NCBI GenBank assembly: GCA_030693705.1
Contig: JAUYAB010000063.1
Coordinates: 123,448-187,447 of the forward strand
Direction: 5' to 3'
Origin: Ignavibacteria bacterium
GTDB taxonomy: Bacteria > Bacteroidota > Ignavibacteria > Ignavibacteriales > Ignavibacteriaceae
DNA: 64,000 nucleotides
Shown: in pieces, positions 18,190 through 28,217 of the stretch
Numbering within the stretch: the first letter of the stretch is position 1
How the letters are laid out: every line of letters begins with the position of its first letter
Notes under the pieces: model-generated
The model's input: only the letters and a program-made list of their open reading frames with translations
The model's database searches: none
Told to the model about the DNA's origin: nothing
Position numbers and translations under genes: made by a program

Positions 18190-19029
18190 ATGCCCGCAAA
18201 AATTGATCTTCATTCACACACGAAATTTTCAGACGGGTATTTTACACCTCAAGAACTTCTCGAAAAAGTAAGCGAAAAAAACATTTCTGTTTTAGCCATC
18301 ACCGATCACGATACCGTTGATGCAATTCCTTCAGCCACTTCCTTGGGGAATAATTTGGGGATTACCATTATTCCCGGTGTGGAACTCAGCTCGCAAGACG
18401 GCGAACGGGATTTACACATCCTTGGATATTTTGTTGATATCGAAGATGAAAAATTCAAAAAATATCTTTCCCTTTTCAAATCAGAACGAATTAAAAGAGC
18501 CGAACGGATAATTAAAAAGTTAAACAACCTCGGGTTCGAGATTACCATTGAAGATGTTCTTTCCCTTTCTGAAACTTCTGTTGTGGGAAGACCACATATA
18601 GCCGATACATTAGTTAAGTTGGGAATTGTAAAATCATTTTATGAAGCCTTTCAAAAATTTTTAGGGAACAATGCTCCCGCTTACGAAAAGAAATATTACG
18701 TCTCACCACAGAATGTAATTAAAATCATTCATGATGCAGGCGGAATAGCGATCATTGCTCATCCCGGCGCACTTCCTGAAGAAACGATAGGGAATCTGAT
18801 TAAAGACGACATTGACGGATTTGAAATTTATCATCCTGCTCATTCCTCAGAACAGATGAAATATTACGAAGGAATTACAAACAATTATTTTCTCTACGGC
18901 ACCGGCGGATCTGATTTTCACGGTGGAACCCGTTCGGATGCAAATAATATCGGAAGATTTTATACACCGGCTGGAACTTTTGAATCGATGAAAAGAAAAT
19001 CCCTTGAAAGATATACCGCCAATTTCTAA
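18190..19029 (+). CDS. PHP-domain phosphoesterase (TrpH/RNase AM-like)
   Basis: 279 residues. The metal-binding PHP motifs are DLHSHTKFSDG (H8, H10, D15), AITDHDTVD (D39, H40), a central GVELSS and the C-terminal GGSDFHG. It matches the YciV/TrpH family, which includes a 5'-3' nuclease and 3',5'-nucleotide phosphatase. The exact substrate is not shown by sequence. It follows the Crp/Fnr-type gene by 11 bp and is probably co-transcribed with it. Confidence 0.9.
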   Translation: MPAKIDLHSHTKFSDGYFTPQELLEKVSEKNISVLAITDHDTVDAIPSATSLGNNLGITIIPGVELSSQDGERDLHILGYFVDIEDEKFKKYLSLFKSERIKRAERIIKKLNNLGFEITIEDVLSLSETSVVGRPHIADTLVKLGIVKSFYEAFQKFLGNNAPAYEKKYYVSPQNVIKIIHDAGGIAIIAHPGALPEETIGNLIKDDIDGFEIYHPAHSSEQMKYYEGITNNYFLYGTGGSDFHGGTRSDANNIGRFYTPAGTFESMKRKSLERYTANF

Positions 19030-19097
19030 ACATCCTTTTTTAATTACTGATAAAAAGATATTTTTGAACTACAACTTTTAACAAAAAGAGATTAAGC

Positions 19098-19559
19098 ATG
19101 AAAACTATCGAAGGTAACCTCACCGCAAAAGATTTACAGATCGGCATAGTCGTAAGCCGCTTTAATGATTTCATAACTACAAAACTTTTTGAAGGCGCCG
19201 TCGACTGTTTACTGCGCCACGGAGGTGATGATAAAAACATTACATCGGTTAAAGTACCGGGGTCGTTTGAAATCCCTCTTGCAGCCGCAAAACTTGCCGA
19301 ACAAAAAAAATATGATGCAATTATTTGTCTGGGCACAGTTATCCGCGGAGCAACGCCGCACTTCGATTATATTTCAAGTGAAGTGAGCAAAGGCATCGCT
19401 TCTGTTTCGCTCAAATACGGAGTTCCGGTTTCTTTTGGTGTGTTAACAACCGATACCATCGAACAAGCAATTGAGCGCGCCGGAACTAAAGCCGGGAACA
19501 AAGGCTGGGACGCCGCTCTTACGGCAATGGAAATGGCAAACGTATTAAAAAGTCTATAA
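19098..19559 (+). CDS. ribH: 6,7-dimethyl-8-ribityllumazine synthase
   Basis: 153 residues, the normal length. It condenses 5-amino-6-ribitylaminouracil with 3,4-dihydroxy-2-butanone 4-phosphate in riboflavin synthesis. [10 protein letters not shown] near residue 18, VPGSFEIP at 53-60 and RGATPHFDY at 83-91 (catalytic H88) are all present. No FMN riboswitch is seen upstream, and no other rib gene is adjacent. Confidence 0.97.
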   Translation: MKTIEGNLTAKDLQIGIVVSRFNDFITTKLFEGAVDCLLRHGGDDKNITSVKVPGSFEIPLAAAKLAEQKKYDAIICLGTVIRGATPHFDYISSEVSKGIASVSLKYGVPVSFGVLTTDTIEQAIERAGTKAGNKGWDAALTAMEMANVLKSL

Positions 19560-19586
19560 GTTTTGCCTGTTGATACCAAAGTAAAT

Positions 19587-21143
19587 ATGGGGTTTCAGCA
19601 ACGTCTAAAAAACATAAGTGATTTCAAAAAAGATTATCTCTTTTTCTTCGTTCTTTTGTTCGCCGGAGTTTTATTCTTTGCCCCCTCTTTACAAATCCCA
19701 TTTATAAGCGATGAAGTAGCTTTCATAAAAAGAAACACGGTTTTTAATTTCGCTCAACTTTTAGGATTATTTGATAAGAAAGTGTATGACGGGTTTTATT
19801 ACCGTCCGTTTGGAAATTTCGTTTCCGGGATATTAACTTTTTTCGCCGGAGACAATCCTTTTTTCTACCGCTTGTTCAATGTGATACTTCATATCATCAA
19901 TGCGTTTATTTTCTTCAAATTTGCGAAAAGCATTTCACAAAAAATTAATAATGATATTCTCCCTTACGCTGCTGCATTCCTCTTTTTAGTTTTCCCGGGA
20001 AACGATTATGCGCTGCTCTGGCATACCGCTTTGTTCGACCGACTCCTGGTGGGGCTGTATCTTTTGGGACTAATAAGCTTTCTAAAAAATTATCGTGTAA
20101 CTATTTCTTCGGTCATATTTTTTATTTTGGCGATGCTTTCAAAAGAATCAGCCTTTAGTTTTCCGTTTGTAATTTTCATTGCTGATTTTTTTCTGAACAG
20201 GAACAGAACTTCTTTCAAATCATCTGCCATGAAATCGGGAATTTATTTTCTTGTGTTAATTGGATTTCTCTTGCTTCGATTTTTACTCTTTAATAACAAC
20301 GTTTTTACAGCGCAAGACGCTCACAGCAGTGCGGGATTGTTCACCATCATTAAGAATTATTTTTTCTTTGGAGGATTTCTTCTTTTCCCATTTTCTCCGC
20401 GTGAAATACAGCAATTGTTTATTTCGCATCAGGTAATTGCTTTTCTCTTTGCTGCATTAGGACTTCTCGGTTTATCATTCGTTCTATACAAAAAGAAATC
20501 TGATAAACTTTTCTGGTTTTTATTACTTTTTATTATTCTCACAATTTTACCGGCAAGCCGATTATTCATGCGTTGGTATCTTTACTTGCCTTCAACCGGT
20601 TTTGCGCTGTTAATAAGTTGGTTTATTCTCACCTCATTTAACAAAAGAAAAATTGTTGGTTATGTGTTGCTGATTTTACTGTTTTCAATTTATTCGTTTA
20701 GTTTGGTACAAAAGGAAATAACATGGTTGGAGGTTTCGAAAAAATCAGTAGTTGCGCTGGAGGAATTAAGGAAAGAGTGTTCGGCGAATCAATATTCAGC
20801 CATCACTTTTCTAACAATTCCGGCAAAAGTTGGCGATGTTCCGGTCTTTCAACTTCAGTTTGAAAAACTCGCGGGCTATTATTTGAAATATGAATTGAAT
20901 ATCTCGGTGCTGAGCAAATCCTATTTTACCAATTGGGATGAAGCCGTTGATGTCAATTCAGATAAAAGTGGGGATATTATTCTTACACATAACAAGGACA
21001 ATTATTTTCTACTTTTTGATAACAAAAAAAATCTTAATTTTGATTTAAAGACCGGAAAGCAATTGTCGTTTTCCGTAAAACCCGGAAAAGGAATTCTCTA
21101 CGTTTTCTTTTCGAAAGGTAAATTTCAAAAAATTAACGGTTAA
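19587..21143 (+). CDS. multi-pass membrane protein, GT-C glycosyltransferase-like
   Basis: About 518 residues with 10-12 hydrophobic segments and a C-terminal soluble tail (about 400-518). Near the N-terminus the first periplasmic loop has IPFISDEVAFI, resembling the catalytic acidic motif of GT-C enzymes that use polyprenyl-phosphate sugars, and YYRPFGNF, a motif of TMTC/PMT-like proteins. A sugar or mannosyl transfer role to protein or lipid is inferred, not proven. An in-frame TTG at 19563 is an alternative start only 3 bp after ribH. The downstream PorZ-like gene follows after 2 bp. Confidence 0.75.
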   Translation: MGFQQRLKNISDFKKDYLFFFVLLFAGVLFFAPSLQIPFISDEVAFIKRNTVFNFAQLLGLFDKKVYDGFYYRPFGNFVSGILTFFAGDNPFFYRLFNVILHIINAFIFFKFAKSISQKINNDILPYAAAFLFLVFPGNDYALLWHTALFDRLLVGLYLLGLISFLKNYRVTISSVIFFILAMLSKESAFSFPFVIFIADFFLNRNRTSFKSSAMKSGIYFLVLIGFLLLRFLLFNNNVFTAQDAHSSAGLFTIIKNYFFFGGFLLFPFSPREIQQLFISHQVIAFLFAALGLLGLSFVLYKKKSDKLFWFLLLFIILTILPASRLFMRWYLYLPSTGFALLISWFILTSFNKRKIVGYVLLILLFSIYSFSLVQKEITWLEVSKKSVVALEELRKECSANQYSAITFLTIPAKVGDVPVFQLQFEKLAGYYLKYELNISVLSKSYFTNWDEAVDVNSDKSGDIILTHNKDNYFLLFDNKKNLNFDLKTGKQLSFSVKPGKGILYVFFSKGKFQKING

Positions 21144-21145
21144 AT

Positions 21146-23386
21146 ATGAATTACAAAAAAATCATTCTCATCTTTTTCATTTGCGGTTTTCAATCCTTTG
21201 CACAAACCAATCGTGGCTGGCAGAATTATTCCAGTTTAAGTAACGTTTCCTCTGCAATTGTTGAGGCTGATGGAATCTGGGCTGGAACAGACGGCGGCGC
21301 ATTCTCTTACAGTTTTAAAGATTCCTCATTCCAAACATTTACCAAAACTGAAGGAGTGAACGGATCGCCAATAACGGCAATAGCAAAAGATTCCACCGGT
21401 AATATTTGGATAGGATCTCAAAACGGAAAAATCGACGTTTATAACCCGGCAACCAAAGTCTTTAAGAATATTTTTGATATTTATAACTCAGAACGAACGG
21501 AAAAAAGAATTAATTCAATTTCTATTTATGGAGATACCGCTTTCGTTTCAACTTCTTTCGGACTCTCGTTAGTAAATACAAAAACGTTCGCCTTTTATGA
21601 TACCTTTTTCAAACTTGGAAATTTTGCCTCGAACATAGAAGTAAACTTCAGCTATAAAAAAAACAACATCATATATGCAGCCACCAACGCCGGTATAGCG
21701 GTACAAAAAGCGGGTACAACAAATTTAGTTGCACCGGAATCTTGGAATAATTTCTCAACAGCTAACGGATTGAATTCAAATACCATTCTGAAAATTGGTT
21801 CTTACAAAGATTCAGTATTTGTTCTTACCCCGGTTGGTTTTTCGATATTCACCATAAACGCCTGGCAAAATTTTCTTACCGATTTTCCAGATGGACATAT
21901 TCAAGATTTTCAAACTACGAGTGATTCGATATTTATTTTATCGGACTGGATCGTTTATTATTATACAAACGGGTTAAAAGATAGATACTCACCGATCGTA
22001 TATGTAAATGCGGCAAAGATGCCTTATTGCCGGGATGGAAAATTTCTTTTAACATTTACAAACACAACACGGTTGTTCGATAAAAATAATAGTTATTCCT
22101 CATTCAATCTTTCTCCAAACGGTCCTTCCGAAAATAAATTTTTTAATATGGCGGTGGATCAACAAAATAATCTTTGGGTGGCAACAGGTCAGGATGTTGG
22201 AGGCGTAGGATTTTTTAAGTTCAATGGAACTTTGTGGAAAACTTTTGATATGAATTCATTCCCCTTTCTCTCAAATGCATTTCACAATGTTTCCATCGGT
22301 TCCGATAACAGCATCTATTTTGCAAATTGGGGAAGTGGATTTGTTAGAGTAAAGAATGATACGACTATTCAATCTTTTTCAGTTAACAACACCCCGCTGA
22401 TTGGTACTTTGGCACACCCAAATTTTTTAGTTATTGCCGATATGAAAACCGATTCGAGAAATAATTTATGGGCATTGAATCATGACGCAGCGGATAGAAA
22501 AGTTTTAAGTGTTTTAACTACAGACAGCACCTGGTATCTTTTTGAAAATCTTCCCGATCCTACTGTTGATCAATACAGAAAACTTTTAATAGATCAATAC
22601 GATACAAAATGGTTTACTTCGTCCAATCCGGATAAATCAGGACTTTATTATTTCAACGAAAATTCTACGCTTTCCAATTCCTCGGATGATAGAACCGGTT
22701 ATGTTGCAGGATTGAACAGTAACGGCGTTTCGTGTTTGGCATTGGATAAGCGAGGAGAACTATGGGCTGGGACAAATTTAGGTGTAAATATTATTTCAAA
22801 TCCGAATGCAATTTTAAGTTCTTCTTCATCCGCATTAAAAATTACATCAGTGTTTAGTTTACGCCAGCAAGCGATAAATTGTCTTGCGGTTGATGCAATT
22901 AACAGAAAATGGGTTGGAACAAACCAAGGTTTAATTGTAACATCATCGGATGGAACCTCATTATTAGAAACGTTTGACAGCAAGAATAGTCCGTTACTCG
23001 CAGATCAAATAAAGTCATTAGCTGTAGATGAAAAAAATGGAATCGTTTATGCCGCTGTAGATGGCGGATTAACAGCATTTTACACAACGGCGTTAGCTCC
23101 AAACACATCTTTTACTTCGATCGAAACCTCGCCGAGCCCTTTCTTAATCGGTGGCACAGCTTCTCTTTTAACTATCGACGGATTAATAAAGGACAGCGAT
23201 ATTAAAATACTTTCCATCTCCGGAAATTTGATTCGCGAATTCAGTTCTCCCGGCGGGAGAATTGCGTTTTGGGATGGCAAAAATGACGACGGCAAATTTG
23301 TTAACAGTGGAATCTATCTTATTGTGGCGTATGACAAAGAAGGAAATTCTGTTGCAACCGGAAAAGTTGCTATCATCAGAAAATAA
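21146..23386 (+). CDS. porZ: PorZ-like T9SS-associated beta-propeller protein
   Basis: 746 residues. A signal peptide (MNYKKIILIFFICGFQSFAQT) is followed directly by GWQNYSSLSNV, and then by repeated propeller blades with IWAGTDGGAFSY, NIWIGSQNGKIDVY, LWVATGQDVGG, LWAGTNLGVNI and KWVGTNQGLIV. The C-terminal about 85 residues form a FlgD/T9SS-like beta-sandwich (DIKILSISGNLIREF, WDGKNDDGKFVNSGIYL). Length and order match PorZ, a T9SS cell-surface component that delivers anionic LPS in Porphyromonas. The match is by architecture. A generic two-component-propeller protein is the alternative. Confidence 0.7.
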   Translation: MNYKKIILIFFICGFQSFAQTNRGWQNYSSLSNVSSAIVEADGIWAGTDGGAFSYSFKDSSFQTFTKTEGVNGSPITAIAKDSTGNIWIGSQNGKIDVYNPATKVFKNIFDIYNSERTEKRINSISIYGDTAFVSTSFGLSLVNTKTFAFYDTFFKLGNFASNIEVNFSYKKNNIIYAATNAGIAVQKAGTTNLVAPESWNNFSTANGLNSNTILKIGSYKDSVFVLTPVGFSIFTINAWQNFLTDFPDGHIQDFQTTSDSIFILSDWIVYYYTNGLKDRYSPIVYVNAAKMPYCRDGKFLLTFTNTTRLFDKNNSYSSFNLSPNGPSENKFFNMAVDQQNNLWVATGQDVGGVGFFKFNGTLWKTFDMNSFPFLSNAFHNVSIGSDNSIYFANWGSGFVRVKNDTTIQSFSVNNTPLIGTLAHPNFLVIADMKTDSRNNLWALNHDAADRKVLSVLTTDSTWYLFENLPDPTVDQYRKLLIDQYDTKWFTSSNPDKSGLYYFNENSTLSNSSDDRTGYVAGLNSNGVSCLALDKRGELWAGTNLGVNIISNPNAILSSSSSALKITSVFSLRQQAINCLAVDAINRKWVGTNQGLIVTSSDGTSLLETFDSKNSPLLADQIKSLAVDEKNGIVYAAVDGGLTAFYTTALAPNTSFTSIETSPSPFLIGGTASLLTIDGLIKDSDIKILSISGNLIREFSSPGGRIAFWDGKNDDGKFVNSGIYLIVAYDKEGNSVATGKVAIIRK

Positions 23387-23392
23387 AATTTA

Positions 23393-25354
23393 ATGATCGA
23401 TCTTCAAAATATTTCATTACAGTTTGGCGGAGATTATCTTTTTAAAAATATTTCCTATAAGATAAATGCCGGAGATAAAATTTCTCTTGTCGGCGCTAAC
23501 GGAACCGGGAAATCCTCTCTCCTGAAAATAATTTACGGAACGCTGCCGCCGGAAAACGGATCTGTTGCAAAACAAAAAAGAATATCACTGGGATATCTTC
23601 CGCAAGAAAACATCCTGCATAAAGGAAAGACTCTGGTTGAAGAAGCAGCTTCCGCACTTACAGATATAAAATTTCTCCAGGAAAAAGAACATGAGATCAC
23701 ATCGCTTCTTTCTAATCCGGCATTAAGCGAAGATGAGCAGAACGACCTTGTAAATCAACTTGGAGAAGTGCATCATAAACTTGAAGAGTTGGACAGCTAC
23801 ACCGCCAATGCGAGAACGGAAAAAATCTTAACCGGACTTGGGTTTGAAGAATCTGATTTTTCAAGGATGACCGACGAACTTTCCGGCGGCTGGCAAATGA
23901 GAATCGCACTTGCAAAAATTCTCATCTCTCAAAATGATGTTCTGCTGATGGATGAGCCGACCAATCATCTCGATTTGGATTCGCTTGAATGGCTCATCAG
24001 TTTTTTAAAGGGATATAAAGGAGCATTATTGCTTGTTTCGCATGATAAACATTTTGTAAATGAAGTTACAAATAAAACGCTTGAAATATTTTTAGGGAAA
24101 ATCACTTCATTCAACGGAAAATATGATGCGTATTTGAAATTTGCCGAAGAGCGAAACGGAATGTTGGAACAGCAGTATCTGCTTCAACAAAAGAAAATTA
24201 AAGAGACCGAAAATTTTATTGAACGATTCCGCTACAAAGCTACGAAGGCAAAACAAGTTCAGAGCAGAATAAAGCAATTAGAAAAAGTTGAGCTGATAGA
24301 ACTCCCCGACACCAAAGATGATATTACTATTCGCTTTCCGGAACCGCCGCAAAGCGGAAGAATAAATATCGAATTAAAACAATTGTGTAAATCGTATGGT
24401 GAAAAAAAGATTTTTCAGAATTTGGATTTTACTATTGAACGGGGAGAAAAAATTGCGCTCGTGGGTCCAAACGGCGCCGGCAAAACTACGCTTGCAAAAA
24501 TTATTGCAGATAAAGTCTCTTTTGAAAGCGGGGAAAGAATTATCGGACACAATACTTCAATCGCTTATTACGCGCAGGATGTTGCCGATGTGCTCGATAC
24601 CGATCTTGATATTCTTGAAACCGTTGAAGGAATTGCGGAAGGAAAAACAATCGGACAGTTGCGTTCTTTGCTCGGATGTTTTCTTTTTAGCGGTGATGAT
24701 GTTTTTAAGAAAATCGGAGTCCTCTCCGGCGGAGAGAAAAGCCGGGTTGCACTTACAAAAATTCTTCTAACCAAAGCAAACTTGATTGTACTTGATGAGC
24801 CAACCAACCATCTTGATATTTCTTCCAAAGAAGTGCTGCAACAAGCTTTAACGGCGTTCAACGGCTCATTAATACTGGTTTCCCATGACGTTGATTTTCT
24901 TCGTCCAATTGTTAACAAAGTGATTGAAATAAAACGAAATTCTTTTAAAGTATTTCTGGATGGTATCGATTATTACTTATCGAAAAGAGAAGAATCTCTA
25001 AATCAGGTGGAACAGAAACCAACCTCAAAGTCTGACTCGCCAAATCTGACAAGAAAAGATTTAAAAAGAATCGAAGCTGAAATCCGGCAGAAAAAGTTTT
25101 TGGAAACAAAAGACCTTTTGAAAGAAATCGATAACCTGGAGAAAGAAATTGAGAGACTCGAAAATGATGAAAAAAAATGTGAGGCTGATTTGATTGACGA
25201 GAAAATTTATTCCAACGTGCAACTCTTAAAGCAAACACAATCGGACTATAATCTCACCAAAGAAAATCTTCAACAAAAATTAAATCGCTGGGAAAAGTTG
25301 AATCACGACTTGTTGGAAATTGAACGAAAGTTTGAAAGTCTGCTTCCTTCTTAA
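23393..25354 (+). CDS. ABC-F family ATPase (Uup/YdiF type)
   Basis: 653 residues without membrane segments. Two ABC domains are visible: Walker A GANGTGKSS (34-42) with LSGGWQMRIALAK and LLMDEPTNHLD, then GPNGAGKTT with LSGGEKSRVALTK and VLDEPTNHLD. A linker helix lies between them, and a C-terminal coiled coil (about 555-650) resembles the Uup DNA-binding tail. ABC-F proteins act on the ribosome or on DNA structures rather than in transport. It follows the PorZ-like gene by 6 bp; no functional link between them is evident. Confidence 0.93.
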   Translation: MIDLQNISLQFGGDYLFKNISYKINAGDKISLVGANGTGKSSLLKIIYGTLPPENGSVAKQKRISLGYLPQENILHKGKTLVEEAASALTDIKFLQEKEHEITSLLSNPALSEDEQNDLVNQLGEVHHKLEELDSYTANARTEKILTGLGFEESDFSRMTDELSGGWQMRIALAKILISQNDVLLMDEPTNHLDLDSLEWLISFLKGYKGALLLVSHDKHFVNEVTNKTLEIFLGKITSFNGKYDAYLKFAEERNGMLEQQYLLQQKKIKETENFIERFRYKATKAKQVQSRIKQLEKVELIELPDTKDDITIRFPEPPQSGRINIELKQLCKSYGEKKIFQNLDFTIERGEKIALVGPNGAGKTTLAKIIADKVSFESGERIIGHNTSIAYYAQDVADVLDTDLDILETVEGIAEGKTIGQLRSLLGCFLFSGDDVFKKIGVLSGGEKSRVALTKILLTKANLIVLDEPTNHLDISSKEVLQQALTAFNGSLILVSHDVDFLRPIVNKVIEIKRNSFKVFLDGIDYYLSKREESLNQVEQKPTSKSDSPNLTRKDLKRIEAEIRQKKFLETKDLLKEIDNLEKEIERLENDEKKCEADLIDEKIYSNVQLLKQTQSDYNLTKENLQQKLNRWEKLNHDLLEIERKFESLLPS

Positions 25355-25394
25355 ATGCTTATTTCGTTCGACCAAGAAAATCTGTTTGTTGCGA

Positions 25395-26366
25395 CTAAAC
25401 TTTTATTCCCAAAAATTCTTCTGCAAGAGCAATTCCGCCGTAAAGCGCCGCTTCATCGCCAAGCTTAGTGGCATAAATCTTAACTGCTTTTCCGGCATCT
25501 TTTAAAGAATTTTCTTTAAAAGATTTTTTAATGATCGGGGTCATAAAATCAGCAGCCGCTTCCATAACACCGCCTCCTAAAACTATCATTTGCAGGTTAA
25601 GAAGGTTATTAATATTGGCAAGAGTTTTGCCAATAACTACGGCAGCGTTTGTTACCACTTTAACCGTTACGGTATCGTTCTTCTTTAGCGCGTTGGAAAT
25701 TGCTTTACTTTTAATCGGAACTTTTTCTTTTAATAATTTTGCGAGCAAACTCCTTTTGCCGAGTTTAACTTCTTTAGTAATATCGCGAACAATAGCCGTT
25801 CTGCTTGCTAAAGCCTCAAAGCATCCCTTCTGTCCGCAACCGCACAATGGTCCGTTTGGTTGTATAATCATATGCCCGATTTCGCCGGCGGTAAAACTTG
25901 CGCCGCGGTGCATATTTCCCCTAAATATAAGCCCGCCGCCAATTCCGGTACCGACAAAAACAACCAGCATATCTTCGACATCTTTTCCAAGTCCAAAGTG
26001 TTTGATACCTAACGCAGCTAAGTTTACATCATTTTCAATAAGCACTGGAATTGAAGTAAACTGTTGAAGTTGTTCCTTGATATTTAAATTTTTAATGTTC
26101 AAATTTGGTGCGATGCCAATTCTTCCGGTCTGCGGGTTTACAGAACCGGGAATTCCGAGACAAATTGCTTTAACATTTTTTTCTGAAACACCGGCTTCGA
26201 GCATTACTTCGGCTGTTATTCCCCAAAGGGCTTTAACAAAGTTCGTGTTTCCGTTTTTTGTTTTTGTAGCTTTTTTTATTCTTGTATGGATTCCGTCTTT
26301 ACTGTTTATTAGTGCGGCAAGAATTTTTGTTCCGCCCATATCTATGCTTATCACGTAATCTTTCAT
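25395..26366 (-). CDS. ROK family sugar kinase (glucokinase-like)
   Basis: About 323 residues. It has the phosphate loop DMGGTKI (9-14 region), catalytic Asp in LIENDVN (D113), GTGIGGGLI, and the ROK zinc site GEIGH (H165) with CGCGQKGCFE (175-184). These features suit a glucokinase that phosphorylates glucose with ATP; fructokinase or N-acetylhexosamine kinase cannot be excluded. The ATG at 26366 is preferred because an AGGGA ribosome site lies 7-8 bases before it; an ATG at 26387 is also in frame. It is divergent from rsmA. Confidence 0.92.
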   Translation of the reverse strand: MKDYVISIDMGGTKILAALINSKDGIHTRIKKATKTKNGNTNFVKALWGITAEVMLEAGVSEKNVKAICLGIPGSVNPQTGRIGIAPNLNIKNLNIKEQLQQFTSIPVLIENDVNLAALGIKHFGLGKDVEDMLVVFVGTGIGGGLIFRGNMHRGASFTAGEIGHMIIQPNGPLCGCGQKGCFEALASRTAIVRDITKEVKLGKRSLLAKLLKEKVPIKSKAISNALKKNDTVTVKVVTNAAVVIGKTLANINNLLNLQMIVLGGGVMEAAADFMTPIIKKSFKENSLKDAGKAVKIYATKLGDEAALYGGIALAEEFLGIKV

Positions 26367-26457
26367 CTGTATTCCCTTTTCTTTCATAACGAAATGAGGT
26401 TCCTATTTAGTATCTTTGCCATTGTTTTTCGTAAAGATAATATTACTTATTGAAAAT

Positions 26458-27276
26458 ATGCAACAAGAGTTTCAAAATACCAACAGAAAATTTAAACCAT
26501 TAAAAAAATTCGGGCAGAATTATCTGAAAGACAAAAATATTCTTCGAAAAATCGCAGAAGAAATGAATATTTTGGAAGAAGATGTCGTCGTTGAGATCGG
26601 TCCCGGAACCGGTGCGCTAACGGAATTTTTGGTTGAAAAGTGTAAAAATATATTTGCCGTTGAAATTGACTCGCGTGTGGTAGCGGATTTACAAACTCGT
26701 TTCCCATCTGTACAAGTTATTCAAAAAGATTTTTTAAAATTCGATTTAGAAACAATATTTAATATCGCAAACAAAAAACTCCGCATCGTAGGGAATATTC
26801 CGTATAACATAACTTCGCCGATTCTTTTTAAATTGATTGAATCGCGTGCAATTATTTCGGATGCTGTGTTGATGATGCAATTGGAAGTGGCGCAACGGAT
26901 TCTTTCCAAACCGAATTCGAAAGAATATGGAATACTTTCTACTTTTATAAATGCTTACGCAAAACCGGAATTATTATTCAAGGTTTCGCCCAATGTTTTC
27001 TATCCGAAACCAAAGGTTTTTTCTGCGGTAATGCGGTTTACTCTTATAGATAATGTGGCAATAGCTGACGACAAAATTTATCTTCAACTAATTAAGGCGG
27101 CTTTTTCTAAAAGAAGAAAAACTTTAAAAAATTGTTTTGCCGATACTATATTTGAAACACTCGATCTAAAAGAGTGCGGCATAGACCCAATTCAACGGGC
27201 TGAAACGTTATCTATCGAAAACTTTATTACGCTCGCAAATCTTTCTCACAGCAATTTAGGAAAGCAAACGTATTGA
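26458..27276 (+). CDS. rsmA: 16S rRNA (adenine1518/1519-N6)-dimethyltransferase
   Basis: Also known as KsgA, this enzyme dimethylates two adjacent adenines near the 3' end of 16S rRNA. 272 residues from the ATG at 26458, the usual length. The SAM loop is VEIGPGTG (45-52) and the catalytic motif NIPYNI (113-118). A TTG at 26416 would add 14 poorly conserved residues. The stop codon overlaps the TTG start of the next gene by 4 bases (TTGA), so they are translationally coupled. Confidence 0.96.
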   Translation: MQQEFQNTNRKFKPLKKFGQNYLKDKNILRKIAEEMNILEEDVVVEIGPGTGALTEFLVEKCKNIFAVEIDSRVVADLQTRFPSVQVIQKDFLKFDLETIFNIANKKLRIVGNIPYNITSPILFKLIESRAIISDAVLMMQLEVAQRILSKPNSKEYGILSTFINAYAKPELLFKVSPNVFYPKPKVFSAVMRFTLIDNVAIADDKIYLQLIKAAFSKRRKTLKNCFADTIFETLDLKECGIDPIQRAETLSIENFITLANLSHSNLGKQTY

Positions 27277-28214
27277 TTTCAAACATAAAGAATTATTCCA
27301 GACGCTTATCGGCAACCGATTTTGTTGTTATCGTTTTTTATCTCTTCCTCACTATTCTCAATTTACTTTTTGCCGGGAGCGTAACCGTTTGGTACTACCT
27401 CATTTTGATGAACGCAGTTGTAATCATTCTTCTTATGCTAATCGCAAAATGGAATGACAACTCCCAAACAAAACTTTCTAAACTTGTTCACTATTGGTAT
27501 CCCGTTCCGCTGATTTTTATAACCTTCAAAGAATTGTATTTGATGATTAGACCGATACGGCAAGTCGATTACGACTACCTGCTTATCCAGGTCGACCGCT
27601 GGATTTTCGGAACTGATCCAACGGTGGTATTGCACAAAATAGCTTTTCCGGTGTTGACGGAATTTCTACAAATCGTTTATGCGACTTTTTATTTTCTGCC
27701 GATGATCCTTGCGGTTTCGCTCTACTTCAATAAAAAATATTTAGAAACAGATTATGCAATTTTTGCAGTGATTTACGGATTCTTCATCTCGTACATCGGC
27801 TATTTTTTTCTGCCGGCAATCGGACCAAGGTTTACACTTCACAATTTTGCTTTGACAAATCAAGAGTTACCTGGAATTTTTCTCACAAATTTTTTAAGAG
27901 AAATTATCAACTCCGGCGAATCCGTTCCGGCAGGAACTCTTAATCCGCAACTGCTTGTTCAAAGAGATGTGTTCCCGAGCGGACATACAATGATGACCGC
28001 GATCGTGATGTATTTATCGGTAAAATTTAACAGCAAAGCAAAATGGTTTTTGGTCGTTTGCGGAAGTTTGCTCATCTTTTCCACCGTTTATTTACGCTAT
28101 CATTATGTTGTTGATCTTCTCGGCGGACTTTTGTGTATGCTTTTTTCTCTCTGGTCGGGGAAAAAACTTTTTAATTGGTGGCAGAAGTTATTCAACAAAG
28201 AAATTTTACAGTAA
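27273..28214 (+). CDS. PAP2-superfamily membrane phosphatase/transferase
   Basis: 313 residues with about eight hydrophobic segments. The phosphatase motifs are GPRF (184-187, motif region 1), PSGH (235-238) and RYHYVVDLLGG (275-285, catalytic His), as in PAP2 lipid phosphatases and in the inositolphosphotransferase (Aur1) branch. The likely role is lipid phosphate hydrolysis or phospho-head-group transfer in the membrane; the substrate is unknown. It starts at TTG 27273 overlapping the rsmA stop, with no other start before the first helix, and precedes menG by 3 bp. Confidence 0.85.
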   Translation: MISNIKNYSRRLSATDFVVIVFYLFLTILNLLFAGSVTVWYYLILMNAVVIILLMLIAKWNDNSQTKLSKLVHYWYPVPLIFITFKELYLMIRPIRQVDYDYLLIQVDRWIFGTDPTVVLHKIAFPVLTEFLQIVYATFYFLPMILAVSLYFNKKYLETDYAIFAVIYGFFISYIGYFFLPAIGPRFTLHNFALTNQELPGIFLTNFLREIINSGESVPAGTLNPQLLVQRDVFPSGHTMMTAIVMYLSVKFNSKAKWFLVVCGSLLIFSTVYLRYHYVVDLLGGLLCMLFSLWSGKKLFNWWQKLFNKEILQ

Positions 28215-28217
28215 AAC

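Noticed and set aside
25531..26358. Long plus-strand ORFs opposite the ROK kinase gene
   Set aside because: They are antisense to a gene with all family motifs and have no ribosome site or domain; codon composition of the real gene explains them.
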